From contig NZ_KE386627.1 of assembly GCF_000428125.1 (NCBI RefSeq), positions 197,375 to 261,374 on the forward strand: a stretch of DNA of 64,000 bases, in the 5' to 3' direction. The notes beneath the pieces are model-generated. The model was not told the origin of the DNA. It ran no database searches and saw only the letters and a program-made list of their open reading frames with translations. Below, one piece after another: positions 42,527 through 51,421 of this stretch. Every line of letters begins with the position of its first letter. Position 1 is the stretch's first letter. This DNA comes from Bacteroides graminisolvens DSM 19988 = JCM 15093. Lineage in GTDB: Bacteria > Bacteroidota > Bacteroidia > Bacteroidales > Bacteroidaceae. Both the position numbers and the translations under genes were made by a program.

Positions 42527-43828
42527 TTATTTCCATAAATCGAAAATGCACTGCTCGCCCCAGTACAGGTGTGTGTAGCCGGCAATAACGTTTTTGTAGC
42601 GTATCAGCGCTGTGTCTACCGGCGTGTTTCGGGCCGAATAAAGCTGGCAGGCACTCTTCATGGGGTTGCGCAGGCTTGAATAGTGAAACTCATGTCCGCG
42701 CCATGTTACGCCGTTGTACTCACCCATCCGGTAGCCCAAGTGAAGTTTCATGTTCTCCATGGTGGCTTCCTGGTCTAAAACCCCCGCCATGGGGTACGAA
42801 ATGCCATCCATGCCCGTTATGGAGTTGCACAGGTACATCATCCCTCCGCACTCAGCCAAAACCCGTCCGCCCGAAAGCGCATAATCCCTAATGGACTGAA
42901 TCATGCTTTTATTTGCGCTTAGCGGGCTTAAAAAGAATTCCGGGTATCCTCCTGGCAGATAGAGGAGATCGGCGCTTAGAGGAGCGGAAAAGTGCCTTAG
43001 CGGGCTAAAGAACTCCACGTCACCATATTCTTTTAGCTGATTTATGTTTTCCTGATAGGTAAAATTGAAAGCCTCGTCATGCGCTACGGCAATTTTAAGT
43101 TTTCGAGAAGAAAATGACGAAACGGGTGCGGATATGGACTGTACATTTTCTGTCTCTTTGCTGCAAATATTTAACAAATCATCTACCTGTATGTACTGTT
43201 CTATTGATGCGGCAATGCGGTCGGCAAACTCCTCGAAACGGAATTTTTCATCGAGTGTAAGGCCCAAATGACGCGACGGAATCTCAATGTCTTTTTGTCT
43301 CGGAAGGTACCCGAAGCAATGAACCCCCGCATCCGTACAGGCTTGTTTCAGGTAGCTGAAATGACTTTCACCGGCTACTTGGTTAAAGATGACTCCGGCA
43401 ATGCGCACCGTCGGATTGAAATGTTTGTATCCGTAAAGTATAGGAGCTACCGAGTAAGCCATGGAGCGGGCATTGAGAACCAGTACCACGGGAATTTGGA
43501 GCAGGGAGGCAATGGCAGCACTGCTACCCTTCATGCCATCGTATCCGTCGAACAACCCCATCACTCCTTCCGTGAGGCAAACATCGGCTTTGGCTCCGTA
43601 ACGGCTGTAAAGCTCGCGCACATGTTCCTCGGAAGCCATCCATGTATCCAGATTCACCGAAGGGCATCCCGCAGCCAGTGCATGGTGCTGGGTGTCAATG
43701 TAATCGGGACCGCATTTAAACGGTTGCACCGCATACCCTCGTTTACTCAAAAGCCTGAGCAAACCCAGCGTGAGCGTTGTTTTTCCGCTGCCCGAAGAAG
43801 CGGCACCTATCAATATATGGGCATTCAT
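42527..43828 (-). CDS. cbiA: Cobyrinic acid a,c-diamide synthase
   Basis: 433 residues from the ATG at 43828 (MNAHILIGAASSGSGKTT), next to its promoter; an ATG four codons earlier is possible. Walker-type motif at residues 6-16, SVNLDTWM, EGVMGLFDGYDG, and a C-terminal class-I glutamine amidotransferase with cysteine in AECGGMMYLCNS and a late EFHYSS block. It amidates the a and c side chains of cobyrinic acid. Divergent from the riboswitch-controlled operon. Confidence 0.95.
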   Translation of the reverse strand: MNAHILIGAASSGSGKTTLTLGLLRLLSKRGYAVQPFKCGPDYIDTQHHALAAGCPSVNLDTWMASEEHVRELYSRYGAKADVCLTEGVMGLFDGYDGMKGSSAAIASLLQIPVVLVLNARSMAYSVAPILYGYKHFNPTVRIAGVIFNQVAGESHFSYLKQACTDAGVHCFGYLPRQKDIEIPSRHLGLTLDEKFRFEEFADRIAASIEQYIQVDDLLNICSKETENVQSISAPVSSFSSRKLKIAVAHDEAFNFTYQENINQLKEYGDVEFFSPLRHFSAPLSADLLYLPGGYPEFFLSPLSANKSMIQSIRDYALSGGRVLAECGGMMYLCNSITGMDGISYPMAGVLDQEATMENMKLHLGYRMGEYNGVTWRGHEFHYSSLRNPMKSACQLYSARNTPVDTALIRYKNVIAGYTHLYWGEQCIFDLWK

Positions 43829-43857
43829 TTGGTCTATCAATTTGAGTTAATAAGATG

Positions 43858-43865
43858 CAAATATA
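43858..43865 (-). promoter_or_regulatory. -7 box of cbiA
   Basis: TATATTTG on the minus strand, 30 nt before the cbiA start. It is only 11 bp from the opposing box at 43877, so the two promoters are face to face. Confidence 0.55.
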
Positions 43866-43876
43866 AAATAAATTAA

Positions 43877-43884
43877 TAACTTTG
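43877..43884 (+). promoter_or_regulatory. -7 box of the cobalamin operon
   Basis: TAACTTTG directly before the riboswitch on the plus strand. Confidence 0.55.
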
Positions 43885-43892
43885 CGGCGCTT

Positions 43893-44090
43893 TGGTGATG
43901 TAACGAACATCCTGTTTGCTACATAAAAGGGAATCTGGTGAGAGTCCGGAACAGTGCCCGCTACTGTAATCCCCTGCCCTTACAGGGCATAACCTGAAGA
44001 GCTTACTCGCTCACATGCCACTGTTTCTTATTGCATAATGAAACGGGAAGGCGCTCTTCAAGGGGAAAGTCAGGAAACCTGCCAGGCAAC
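43893..44090 (+). promoter_or_regulatory. Cobalamin (B12) riboswitch
   Basis: The leader shows the conserved cobalamin-riboswitch blocks in order: AAAGGGAATCTGGTGAGAG (43925), CCGGAACAGTGCCCGCTACTG, a variable arm ending CCACTGTTTC, AACGGGAAGGCGC, and the B12-box-like AAGTCAGGAAACCTGCC near 44067-44083. It lies between promoter and the TonB receptor start at 44152 and should shut the operon when adenosylcobalamin is high. Boundaries are approximate. Confidence 0.93.
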
Positions 44091-44151
44091 ATAATGAATA
44101 CAGCAATCCCGGGGTCAGGAATGCTATTTATTAACTACTTATCATATATCA

Positions 44152-46380
44152 ATGAGGAAAAAATGCCTGCTTGCAATCCTTGTAGAAGGTTGCATTGTTA
44201 TGAATTCGTTCGCGCAAGTAACGCTGAGCGGAAAAGTGATTGACGCAGAAAACGGACTACCCGTGAGGGGTGCTAACGTTCGTTTGGAACAAACTACTAT
44301 CGGTTGTGCTACCAATGCCAAAGGAGAATTCACTCTCAGTAATGTGAAAGAAGGGGAACAAGTGCTCAGGGTGAGCTGCTTAAACTATGCTCCGCTTAGT
44401 CGGAAAATATCGGGCAGCAACTCCAATCTGGTGCTAAAGTTGAAGAACGCATACATCAACCTCGATCAGGTGGTTGTTACGGGTACCGGGACGCATCATA
44501 AGTTAAAGGACACTCCCGTGCCTATTGAAGTGATGAGCGCTGCCGACATCAAGAAAGCCGGAATCACCGATTTTCAAACGGCCATGACCATGCTTCAGCC
44601 TTCGCTATCTTTTTCAACCAATGCCATGGGGTCTTACCTGATGATGAACGGACTGAGCAACAAATACGTGCTCATCCTGGTGAATGGTAAGAAGCTGACG
44701 GGTGATACATCGAACAACATCGACCTGAGTCAAATTAACATGAACAACGTGAAGCGTATTGAGGTGTTGAAAGGAGCTGCTTCTGCTCTTTACGGTTCCG
44801 ATGCCATTGCCGGGGTGATCAACATCATTACAGATAACCCCAAGAATTTGATTACTGTTACTTCGAATACGAAGATCGAAGAGCGCGGACAGTTTACACA
44901 GGGTGTCAATGTAGATGTTAACACCGGAAAATTTGGATCGTTCACTTCATACACCCGTCAGCAGTCGGATAGCTGGAAGCTGAATTCGTACGACGAGGAT
45001 GGTAACCTGACGGATAAGTTACCCGTGAATGCTTTTTATTCCGATGTGATTAATCAGAAATTTACCTACTCGCCTACAGCGGCTTTATCCATGTATGCCG
45101 AAGGCGGATACTATGACCGGATGACGAAGCGTCCCGTTAGTGCATACACCTACAACATGAAATATGATGCGTACAATTTGGGTGCCGGTGCCAAATATTT
45201 ATTGGGCAACTCATCATACCTCAGCTTGGACTTGACTAAAAACAACTACGTGTCATACTATAAATACCTCAAGGAGTCGGGCAATTTTAAGGAGGGTGAT
45301 GAGAGCATGACCAAGAAACAAAACTACTACAATGCCAATTTGAAAGGAGTTTTCAAACATTCGGATGCTTTTAAAAGCATTGTGGGATTGGAGTATGTTA
45401 CCGACGAGTTGAAGCGTCCCGATGCCAGTGTTGACGAAAGCGTATATACTGCTGCGGCTTTTTGGCAGGAAGAAATCAATATACTAAAGAACTTGCAAGC
45501 CATTGTGGGACTTCGTTATTCGCACCACGAAACAGCGGGCAACAGCTTTACTCCCAAGGCTTCGTTGATGTATAGTCTGGGCGACTTTAATTTCAGAGCT
45601 TCATACGCAGCGGGATTCCGTGCACCGGGCTTGGATGAATTGTATTATTATACTTTTAAAACCAAAACCATTACGGCAGGTAGCTCCGAGCTTAAACCCG
45701 AGAAGAGTCATTACGGTTCTTTGAATGTGGAGTATGTGCACAACCGTTTCACCGCTTCGGTCAATGCTTATGTTAATTCCATAGAAGATATGATCAGCAG
45801 CAAAACGACTGCTCTTTCGTCTATGCCGGCTGATCAACAAGCGGCTATTCTCGAAAAAGCGACTGCCGTTTTCGGAGCTACCGAAATTAAAAACCTGAAG
45901 AATTACAAGGAGTATAAAAACTTCGATAAAGCATTGGTGAAAGGTTTTGATGCCAATTTGAATGCAGCACTGGGTTACGGATTCATGCTGGGCGGCGGTT
46001 ATTCTTTTGCATACGCTCGCGGAAAGGATGAAAGCGGATGGACCAATATAGAGAGAAGCATTCGTCACACAGGTAGTGTTACAGCCAACTGGGCACATTC
46101 GTGGAAGGCATATCAGCTTAACGTGAACCTCAATGGACGTGTACAGAGCAAACGTTTCCACCAGTCGGGCGATTTGGATGAATCGGCTCCCGGATTTGGT
46201 CTTTGGAACCTGAATACACGTCACACTTTTGATAAGTGGGATCATTTTATTCTGGAACCGGGCTTGGGCGTGAATAACATTTTCAATTATCGTGACGACC
46301 GTCCGTATGGAGTTAATTATGCATCACTTACTCCAGGGCGTACCGTATATGTGAGTCTGCTTCTTAAATTCAAGAAATAA
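44152..46380 (+). CDS. TonB-dependent receptor, riboswitch-controlled (BtuB-like)
   Basis: 742 residues with signal peptide (about 1-22). A short carboxypeptidase-like domain (LSGKVIDAENGLPVRGANVRLE) precedes the plug (VVVTGTGTHHKLKDTPVPIEVMSAADI ... IEVLKGAASALYGSDAIAGVINIIT) and a 22-strand type barrel ending VYVSLLLKFKK. Being first in a cobalamin-riboswitch operon it should import corrinoids, or possibly cobalt or a tetrapyrrole precursor since the next gene is an exported chelatase. Gap to cbiK is 2 bp. Confidence 0.9.
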   Translation: MRKKCLLAILVEGCIVMNSFAQVTLSGKVIDAENGLPVRGANVRLEQTTIGCATNAKGEFTLSNVKEGEQVLRVSCLNYAPLSRKISGSNSNLVLKLKNAYINLDQVVVTGTGTHHKLKDTPVPIEVMSAADIKKAGITDFQTAMTMLQPSLSFSTNAMGSYLMMNGLSNKYVLILVNGKKLTGDTSNNIDLSQINMNNVKRIEVLKGAASALYGSDAIAGVINIITDNPKNLITVTSNTKIEERGQFTQGVNVDVNTGKFGSFTSYTRQQSDSWKLNSYDEDGNLTDKLPVNAFYSDVINQKFTYSPTAALSMYAEGGYYDRMTKRPVSAYTYNMKYDAYNLGAGAKYLLGNSSYLSLDLTKNNYVSYYKYLKESGNFKEGDESMTKKQNYYNANLKGVFKHSDAFKSIVGLEYVTDELKRPDASVDESVYTAAAFWQEEINILKNLQAIVGLRYSHHETAGNSFTPKASLMYSLGDFNFRASYAAGFRAPGLDELYYYTFKTKTITAGSSELKPEKSHYGSLNVEYVHNRFTASVNAYVNSIEDMISSKTTALSSMPADQQAAILEKATAVFGATEIKNLKNYKEYKNFDKALVKGFDANLNAALGYGFMLGGGYSFAYARGKDESGWTNIERSIRHTGSVTANWAHSWKAYQLNVNLNGRVQSKRFHQSGDLDESAPGFGLWNLNTRHTFDKWDHFILEPGLGVNNIFNYRDDRPYGVNYASLTPGRTVYVSLLLKFKK

Positions 46381-46382
46381 CC

Positions 46383-47300
46383 ATGAGAAAATTCATCTTT
46401 TGTTTCGCAATTCTTTTTAGTGTCATAATGAAAGCTCACGAAGGAGGAAATTTTGTAGAGTCGGACATGCTTGCATCGCTCCAACCTGGCGATAAGGCAG
46501 CCTTGCTGGTAGTGCATTTTGGTACTACCTATCCTGAAACCCGCCAACGGACCATTGAAGCTATCAATCGAACAATAGCGGATGCTTTTCCGCAACTGAC
46601 AATACGTGAGGCCTGGACTTCACGTATTGTGATTAAGCGCATGGCTGCCCGTGGAGAAAAGATTCCTGTTCCTGCTCAAGCATTGCAGCAATTGCACGCA
46701 GAGGGTTTTACGCACGTGGTGGTACAATCAACCAATATTATTGAGGGCATTGAGATGGAAGCTTTGCGGGGTGAGGTAGCTCAGGCCACTTCACTTTTCA
46801 AAGACATCCGGGTGGGTAATCCCCTGCTCTATTCAGTTGACGACTACCGTCAGGTACTTCAAACGGTAGTGCAGCACGCACCTGCTCGTAAAGAGGTTGT
46901 ATTGGTGGGACACGGCACGTACACTCCTAGCACATCTACCTATGCCATGATGGATTATATGCTAAAGGCCAAAGGATATGCTAATTTCCACGTAGGCACC
47001 ATTGAAGGCTATCCTTCTTTTGATGATATGTTGCAACAGCTCAAGGCCAGCGGAAAGAAAGAAGTTACACTGATGCCTTTCATGTTTGTTGCCGGCGATC
47101 ATGCCAACAACGACATAGCTGTTGATTGGAAAGAAGCATTAGTAAAAGAGGGTTTTCGGGTAGATGTAATGATGCAGGGGTTGGGTGAGTTACCCCAGAT
47201 TCAGGAGCAGTTTATGGAGCATGCCCGTTTTGCGCTGACTCATAAACTAATTGATATTAAAGACAAGAAGAAACAATACGCACAATCAGAAAATGAATAA
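46383..47300 (+). CDS. cbiK: Sirohydrochlorin cobaltochelatase, exported form
   Basis: 305 residues. A signal peptide covers about residues 1-18 (MRKFIFCFAILFSVIMKA), so the enzyme should act in the periplasm, like the periplasmic CbiK of Desulfovibrio. CbiK blocks: LLVVHFGTTYPETRQRTI with H45, VVVQSTNIIEGIE, VVLVGHGTYTPSTSTY with a second catalytic histidine and TLMPFMFVAGDHANNDIA with a third. It inserts Co2+ into sirohydrochlorin. An exported chelatase is odd for a cytoplasmic pathway. Overlaps the PepSY gene by 8 bp. Confidence 0.9.
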   Translation: MRKFIFCFAILFSVIMKAHEGGNFVESDMLASLQPGDKAALLVVHFGTTYPETRQRTIEAINRTIADAFPQLTIREAWTSRIVIKRMAARGEKIPVPAQALQQLHAEGFTHVVVQSTNIIEGIEMEALRGEVAQATSLFKDIRVGNPLLYSVDDYRQVLQTVVQHAPARKEVVLVGHGTYTPSTSTYAMMDYMLKAKGYANFHVGTIEGYPSFDDMLQQLKASGKKEVTLMPFMFVAGDHANNDIAVDWKEALVKEGFRVDVMMQGLGELPQIQEQFMEHARFALTHKLIDIKDKKKQYAQSENE

Positions 47301-48783
47301 AAATAGACGACAGTCAATTATGATAAATAAAATAATCTATTCAATTCACAGAATACTGGGCACTTTGCTCAGTGTTCTGTTTCTAATGTGGTTTGTTACG
47401 GGCATGGTTTTGATTTACCACACTTTTCCCAAGGTTAATAACAAACAGAAAACGAAGGTGCTCGATACTTTGTCGGTTGCCCATTTACCTGATTTCAATT
47501 CGGTACTGCATCAGATTCCTGATTCGATGCTGGAAGGAACCATCAGACTGGATCAGTTCTTGGGCGAAACAAAGTTTCATGTACAAGCAGGCAAAACAGA
47601 ATGTATAATACCTGCCGATTCATTGAAAACATTCTCTGAGGTTAACTGGAATTACATAAAGCAGACTGCTGAAAAGTGGTGTAGCGCCCAAGTAATCAGA
47701 GTCGACACGCTAAGAAAACTAGACCAGTGGATACCGTTTGGGCAATTGAAGAAAGACTTCCCCATCTATAAGTTCTATTACGATGATGAAGAGAATCACC
47801 AATTGTATATTTCATCCAAATCGGCAGATGTACTTCAGTTTACTACGTCCGATCAGCGTTTTTGGGCGTGGGTGGGTGCTATACCGCATTGGGTGTATTT
47901 TACAATCTTACGGCAGGATAAAGACCTATGGGTGAAGTCGGTTGTGATCCTGTCTGCTCTGGGTATTCTAATGACAGTATCGGGCATTTGGGTAGGTATT
48001 GATGCTTATTTGCAGAGATACCGCCGACAAAAAACACTGGCTTCTCCTTATAAGAAGAAATGGTATTGGTGGCACCACGTTACCGGTGTGCTGTTTGGAA
48101 TCTTTGTGCTTACATGGATCTTTAGCGGAATGATGTCTCTTGTCGACACGCCTTCGTGGTTAGGACGAACACGGAATGAATCTTCGGTCGATCGGGTTTT
48201 GTCTCATCGCAACGTTTCTTCTTTGAACTACAAACTTGATTACCGTACTGTAGTTAAGGCGTATAGCGGAAAAATAAAATCGGTGGAATGGGATAACTTC
48301 AGAAATATTCCATTGTACAATATCGTAACTGAAACGGATAAAGTAACGATAGACGCATCTGCCGATACGCTTCGGGTTTTACAATTGACAGAGCAGGATG
48401 TGCTAAGCGTAATCCATGAAATTCATGGCAACCATATTCCTAAGAACATATCGTTGCTTACTGAGTACGATGCTTACTATATTTCAAAGGCAGGACACCT
48501 CCCCTTACCTGTATATCGGGTTAACATTGATAATGAAGACAAGGATACTTACTATATCAACCCGGCTACAGGGAAGTATCGCCATGTGAATAATCACGAT
48601 CGTTGGGGCTTCTGGATGTATCAGGGGTTACACAGTTTAAAGATTAAGTTCTTGCTTGATTATCCGTGGGTGTGGACTCTTGTGATGTGGACATTACTAA
48701 CCGGTGGCGCCGTTGTTTCGTTGAGTGGCGTAGTGCTTGGTTACAGATATGTGGCGCGCAAATGCCGAAAACTAAAGAGTTAA
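47293..48783 (+). CDS. PepSY-associated membrane protein in the cobalamin operon
   Basis: 496 residues from the ATG at 47293, which overlaps the cbiK stop; a start at 47320 (MINKIIYSIHR) is also possible. Four membrane helices are clear: IHRILGTLLSVLFLMWFVTGMVLIYH, SVVILSALGILMTVSGIWVGI, HHVTGVLFGIFVLTWIFSGMMSL and VMWTLLTGGAVVSLSGVVLGY. Histidines in or near the helices (SIHR, WWHH, LHSL) could bind heme. PepSY-TM proteins are often linked to siderophore reduction; here a reductase for corrinoid or cobalt is a fair guess, not shown. Confidence 0.85.
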   Translation: MNKNRRQSIMINKIIYSIHRILGTLLSVLFLMWFVTGMVLIYHTFPKVNNKQKTKVLDTLSVAHLPDFNSVLHQIPDSMLEGTIRLDQFLGETKFHVQAGKTECIIPADSLKTFSEVNWNYIKQTAEKWCSAQVIRVDTLRKLDQWIPFGQLKKDFPIYKFYYDDEENHQLYISSKSADVLQFTTSDQRFWAWVGAIPHWVYFTILRQDKDLWVKSVVILSALGILMTVSGIWVGIDAYLQRYRRQKTLASPYKKKWYWWHHVTGVLFGIFVLTWIFSGMMSLVDTPSWLGRTRNESSVDRVLSHRNVSSLNYKLDYRTVVKAYSGKIKSVEWDNFRNIPLYNIVTETDKVTIDASADTLRVLQLTEQDVLSVIHEIHGNHIPKNISLLTEYDAYYISKAGHLPLPVYRVNIDNEDKDTYYINPATGKYRHVNNHDRWGFWMYQGLHSLKIKFLLDYPWVWTLVMWTLLTGGAVVSLSGVVLGYRYVARKCRKLKS

Positions 48784-48815
48784 TTTTATCTTTGCATATT
48801 CAGATAGAAAAAAAT

Positions 48816-50225
48816 ATGAAAAAAGGAAAAATCATAGTAGCCGGTATCGGACCGGGCAGTGAGGCCGACATAACCCCGGCTGTGCTTCATGCCGTTGCCC
48901 ATGCCGATGTGGTGGTAGGCTACAAATATTATTTTCAGTTTATAAAGCCTTATCTTGCTCCCGACACGGTGTGTGTAGATACCGGCATGAAGAAAGAAAG
49001 ACAGCGAGCCGAACAAGCGTTTGAATACGCTGATCAGGGAAAAACGGTTTGCGTCATCAGTTCCGGTGATGCCGGCATTTATGGCATGACTCCGCTGGTT
49101 TACGAAATGAAGAAGGAACGCAGCAGTGAGGTGGAAATTGTTTCATTGCCAGGCATCAGTGCTTTTCAGAAGGCAGCCAGTTTGCTGGGTGCGCCTGTGG
49201 GGCATGATTTCTGCGTCATCTCTCTGTCGGACCTGATGACTCCTTGGGAGAAGATTGAGAAAAGAATCATTGCGGCTGCAACAGCCGATTTTGTTACTGC
49301 TATATATAATCCCCGTAGTGAAGGACGTTACTGGCAATTGCACCGATTGAAAGAGTTGTTCCTCGAAGCAGGTCGCTCGCCGGAAACGCCTGTGGGACTG
49401 GTACGTCAGGCGGGACGGGAAGAACAGCAGGTGAAGCTTACTACGCTGCACGATTTTCAGCCCGATGATGCCGATATGTTTACCGTTGTGCTGGTGGGTA
49501 ACTCACAGTCTTACAATTGGCAGAACACGTTTATTACTCCCCGCGGTTATTACAAGGAAGATGCGGAAGAGGCCAACGGCATCGGACAACAGATTATGAT
49601 TCGCAGTTTCCGTACCATTGAGGCCGAACTGAAAGACAAGAACATTCCCCTGGGACGTAAATGGGCTTTGCTGCATGCCATTCATACCACGGCTGATTTC
49701 GATATGGAAAAACTGCTTAAGATAGACGATAATACGGTGGAAAACCTCTATTCTCGCTTTGAAAAGAGAGAGATAAAGACAGTAGTGACGGATGTGACAA
49801 TGGCTGCATCGGGCATTCGGAAAGGTGCTTTGCAACGCATGGGCGTGGAGGTGAAATGCTACTTGGGCGATGAACGGGTGGCTGCTCTGGCTGCCGAAAA
49901 AGGTATTACCCGCACACAGGCAGGTATTCGCCTAGCCGTTGAGGAACATCCCGATGCGCTGTATGTGTTTGGCAATGCCCCTACTGCACTGATGGAACTT
50001 TGCCTGCTTATTAAAAAGGGAAAAGCTGCTCCTGCGGGGGTTGTTGCTGCTCCGGTAGGCTTTGTACATGTAGAAGAATCCAAGCACATGTTGAAACCTT
50101 TTGCCGCTGTACCCAAGCTAATTGTAGAAGGACGTAAAGGGGGCAGCAACCTGGCTGCTACGCTGGTCAACGCCATTTTATGTTTCAATGATGCCGAGCT
50201 GTTAAAGCCCGGAAGAGACGTATAG
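48816..50225 (+). CDS. Fused cobalt-precorrin-3B C17-methyltransferase / precorrin-8X methylmutase (CbiH-CbiC)
   Basis: 469 residues from the ATG at 48816. Residues 1-250 are a SAM-dependent corrin methyltransferase (GKIIVAGIGPGSEADITPAV, SSGDAGIYGM, LPGISAFQKAASLLGAPVGHDFCVISLSD), matching CobJ/CbiH. From about 260 the chain is CobH/CbiC (GQQIMIRSFRTIEAEL, VTDVTMAASGIRK, VFGNAPTALMELC, APVGFVHVEESK). The first makes ring contraction with C17 methylation; the second moves the C11 methyl to C12. The two steps are not consecutive. Confidence 0.94.
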   Translation: MKKGKIIVAGIGPGSEADITPAVLHAVAHADVVVGYKYYFQFIKPYLAPDTVCVDTGMKKERQRAEQAFEYADQGKTVCVISSGDAGIYGMTPLVYEMKKERSSEVEIVSLPGISAFQKAASLLGAPVGHDFCVISLSDLMTPWEKIEKRIIAAATADFVTAIYNPRSEGRYWQLHRLKELFLEAGRSPETPVGLVRQAGREEQQVKLTTLHDFQPDDADMFTVVLVGNSQSYNWQNTFITPRGYYKEDAEEANGIGQQIMIRSFRTIEAELKDKNIPLGRKWALLHAIHTTADFDMEKLLKIDDNTVENLYSRFEKREIKTVVTDVTMAASGIRKGALQRMGVEVKCYLGDERVAALAAEKGITRTQAGIRLAVEEHPDALYVFGNAPTALMELCLLIKKGKAAPAGVVAAPVGFVHVEESKHMLKPFAAVPKLIVEGRKGGSNLAATLVNAILCFNDAELLKPGRDV

Positions 50226-50227
50226 AC

Positions 50228-51421
50228 ATGGAACAGCAATTGTTTACAGTCATTGGGTTGAGTGACGGCAGGGAACTGTTTCTGCCTCCGCACATAGAGC
50301 GCATCATCCGTAACGGTGAGGTGTTCTCGGGTGGGGTGCGTCACAGACAGATTATGGAGAATCACTTACCGCATGGTGCTTTGTGGATAGACATAACCAC
50401 ACCGCTCGATGATGTGTTCCGGCAGTATGCCGGTCATTCTCACGTGGTGGTATTTGCTTCGGGTGATCCGTTGTTTTTTGGTTTTGCCACAACCATACAG
50501 AAGAGGCTTCCGCAGGCACGGGTGGTAACTTACCCTGCGTTCAACTCATTACAGATGTTGGCACATGAACTGACTATGCCTTACCACGACATGCAGGTGG
50601 TGTCGCTTACGGGGCGTCCGTGGCAAGAATTTGACAATGCGCTGATTCGCCGCACGACTAAGATGGGGGTGCTGACCGACAGGGAGCATACGCCTGCTAC
50701 TATTGCCGCGCGCATGTTATATTACGGCTACAGCGGTTACACTCTGTTTGTGGGCGAATGTTTGGGCAACGAAGAAGAACAACGGATTCGTACACTGAGT
50801 TTGGAGGAAGCTTCCAAAGAGTCGTTCAAACACCCTAACAACCTTATTCTGCTGGCTCAAGGTGAAGGCAGACCCCGTTATTTCGGTATTCCCGATGGGG
50901 AGTTTGAGTTGCTTCACAACCGTGACAAGATGATTACCAAAGCTCCCCTGCGGCTGATGGATTTAAGTGTGTTGGGATTGCAAAACCGTCGTTCGTTTTG
51001 GGACGTTGGCTTTTGTACCGGGTCGGTGTCTATTGAGGCCCGATTGCAATTTCCTCACCTGCTCGTTACCTCCTTTGAAATCCGTCCCGAAGGCGAACAG
51101 TTGATGGAAGCTAACTCCCGTCGTTTCGGTGCTCCGGGTATACGGAGTGTGATAGGTGATTTCACTGCACAGGACTTATCTTCCCTACCCGCTCCCGATG
51201 CCGTATTTATAGGTGGTCACGGCGGTAAACTCAAAGAGATGATGGAACAAATCAGCCGGGTGTTACTGCCCGGAGGCATTGTGGTGTTCAACTCGGTGAG
51301 CGAAAACAGTTACCGTTTGTTTCTGGAAGCTGTAGCAGTCACCCCATTGACCTTACAAAACGAGTGCCTCGTTGCACTCGATGATAATAACCCGATACGA
51401 ATTTTAAGTGCCGTATTATGA
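50228..51421 (+). CDS. Cobalt-precorrin-6B C5,C15-methyltransferase, decarboxylating (CbiE-CbiT)
   Basis: 397 residues, CobL-like. The N-terminal CbiE half has FASGDPLFFGFATTI, YPAFNSLQMLAHEL and GRP blocks of corrin methyltransferases. The C-terminal CbiT half (from about 235) is a Rossmann methyltransferase: FWDVGFCTGSVSIEARLQFP, SFEIRPEGEQLMEANSRRFG and DAVFIGGHGGKLKEMM. It methylates C5 and C15 and decarboxylates the C12 acetate. Starts 2 bp after the previous stop and overlaps the next gene by 4 bp (ATGA). Confidence 0.94.
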   Translation: MEQQLFTVIGLSDGRELFLPPHIERIIRNGEVFSGGVRHRQIMENHLPHGALWIDITTPLDDVFRQYAGHSHVVVFASGDPLFFGFATTIQKRLPQARVVTYPAFNSLQMLAHELTMPYHDMQVVSLTGRPWQEFDNALIRRTTKMGVLTDREHTPATIAARMLYYGYSGYTLFVGECLGNEEEQRIRTLSLEEASKESFKHPNNLILLAQGEGRPRYFGIPDGEFELLHNRDKMITKAPLRLMDLSVLGLQNRRSFWDVGFCTGSVSIEARLQFPHLLVTSFEIRPEGEQLMEANSRRFGAPGIRSVIGDFTAQDLSSLPAPDAVFIGGHGGKLKEMMEQISRVLLPGGIVVFNSVSENSYRLFLEAVAVTPLTLQNECLVALDDNNPIRILSAVL

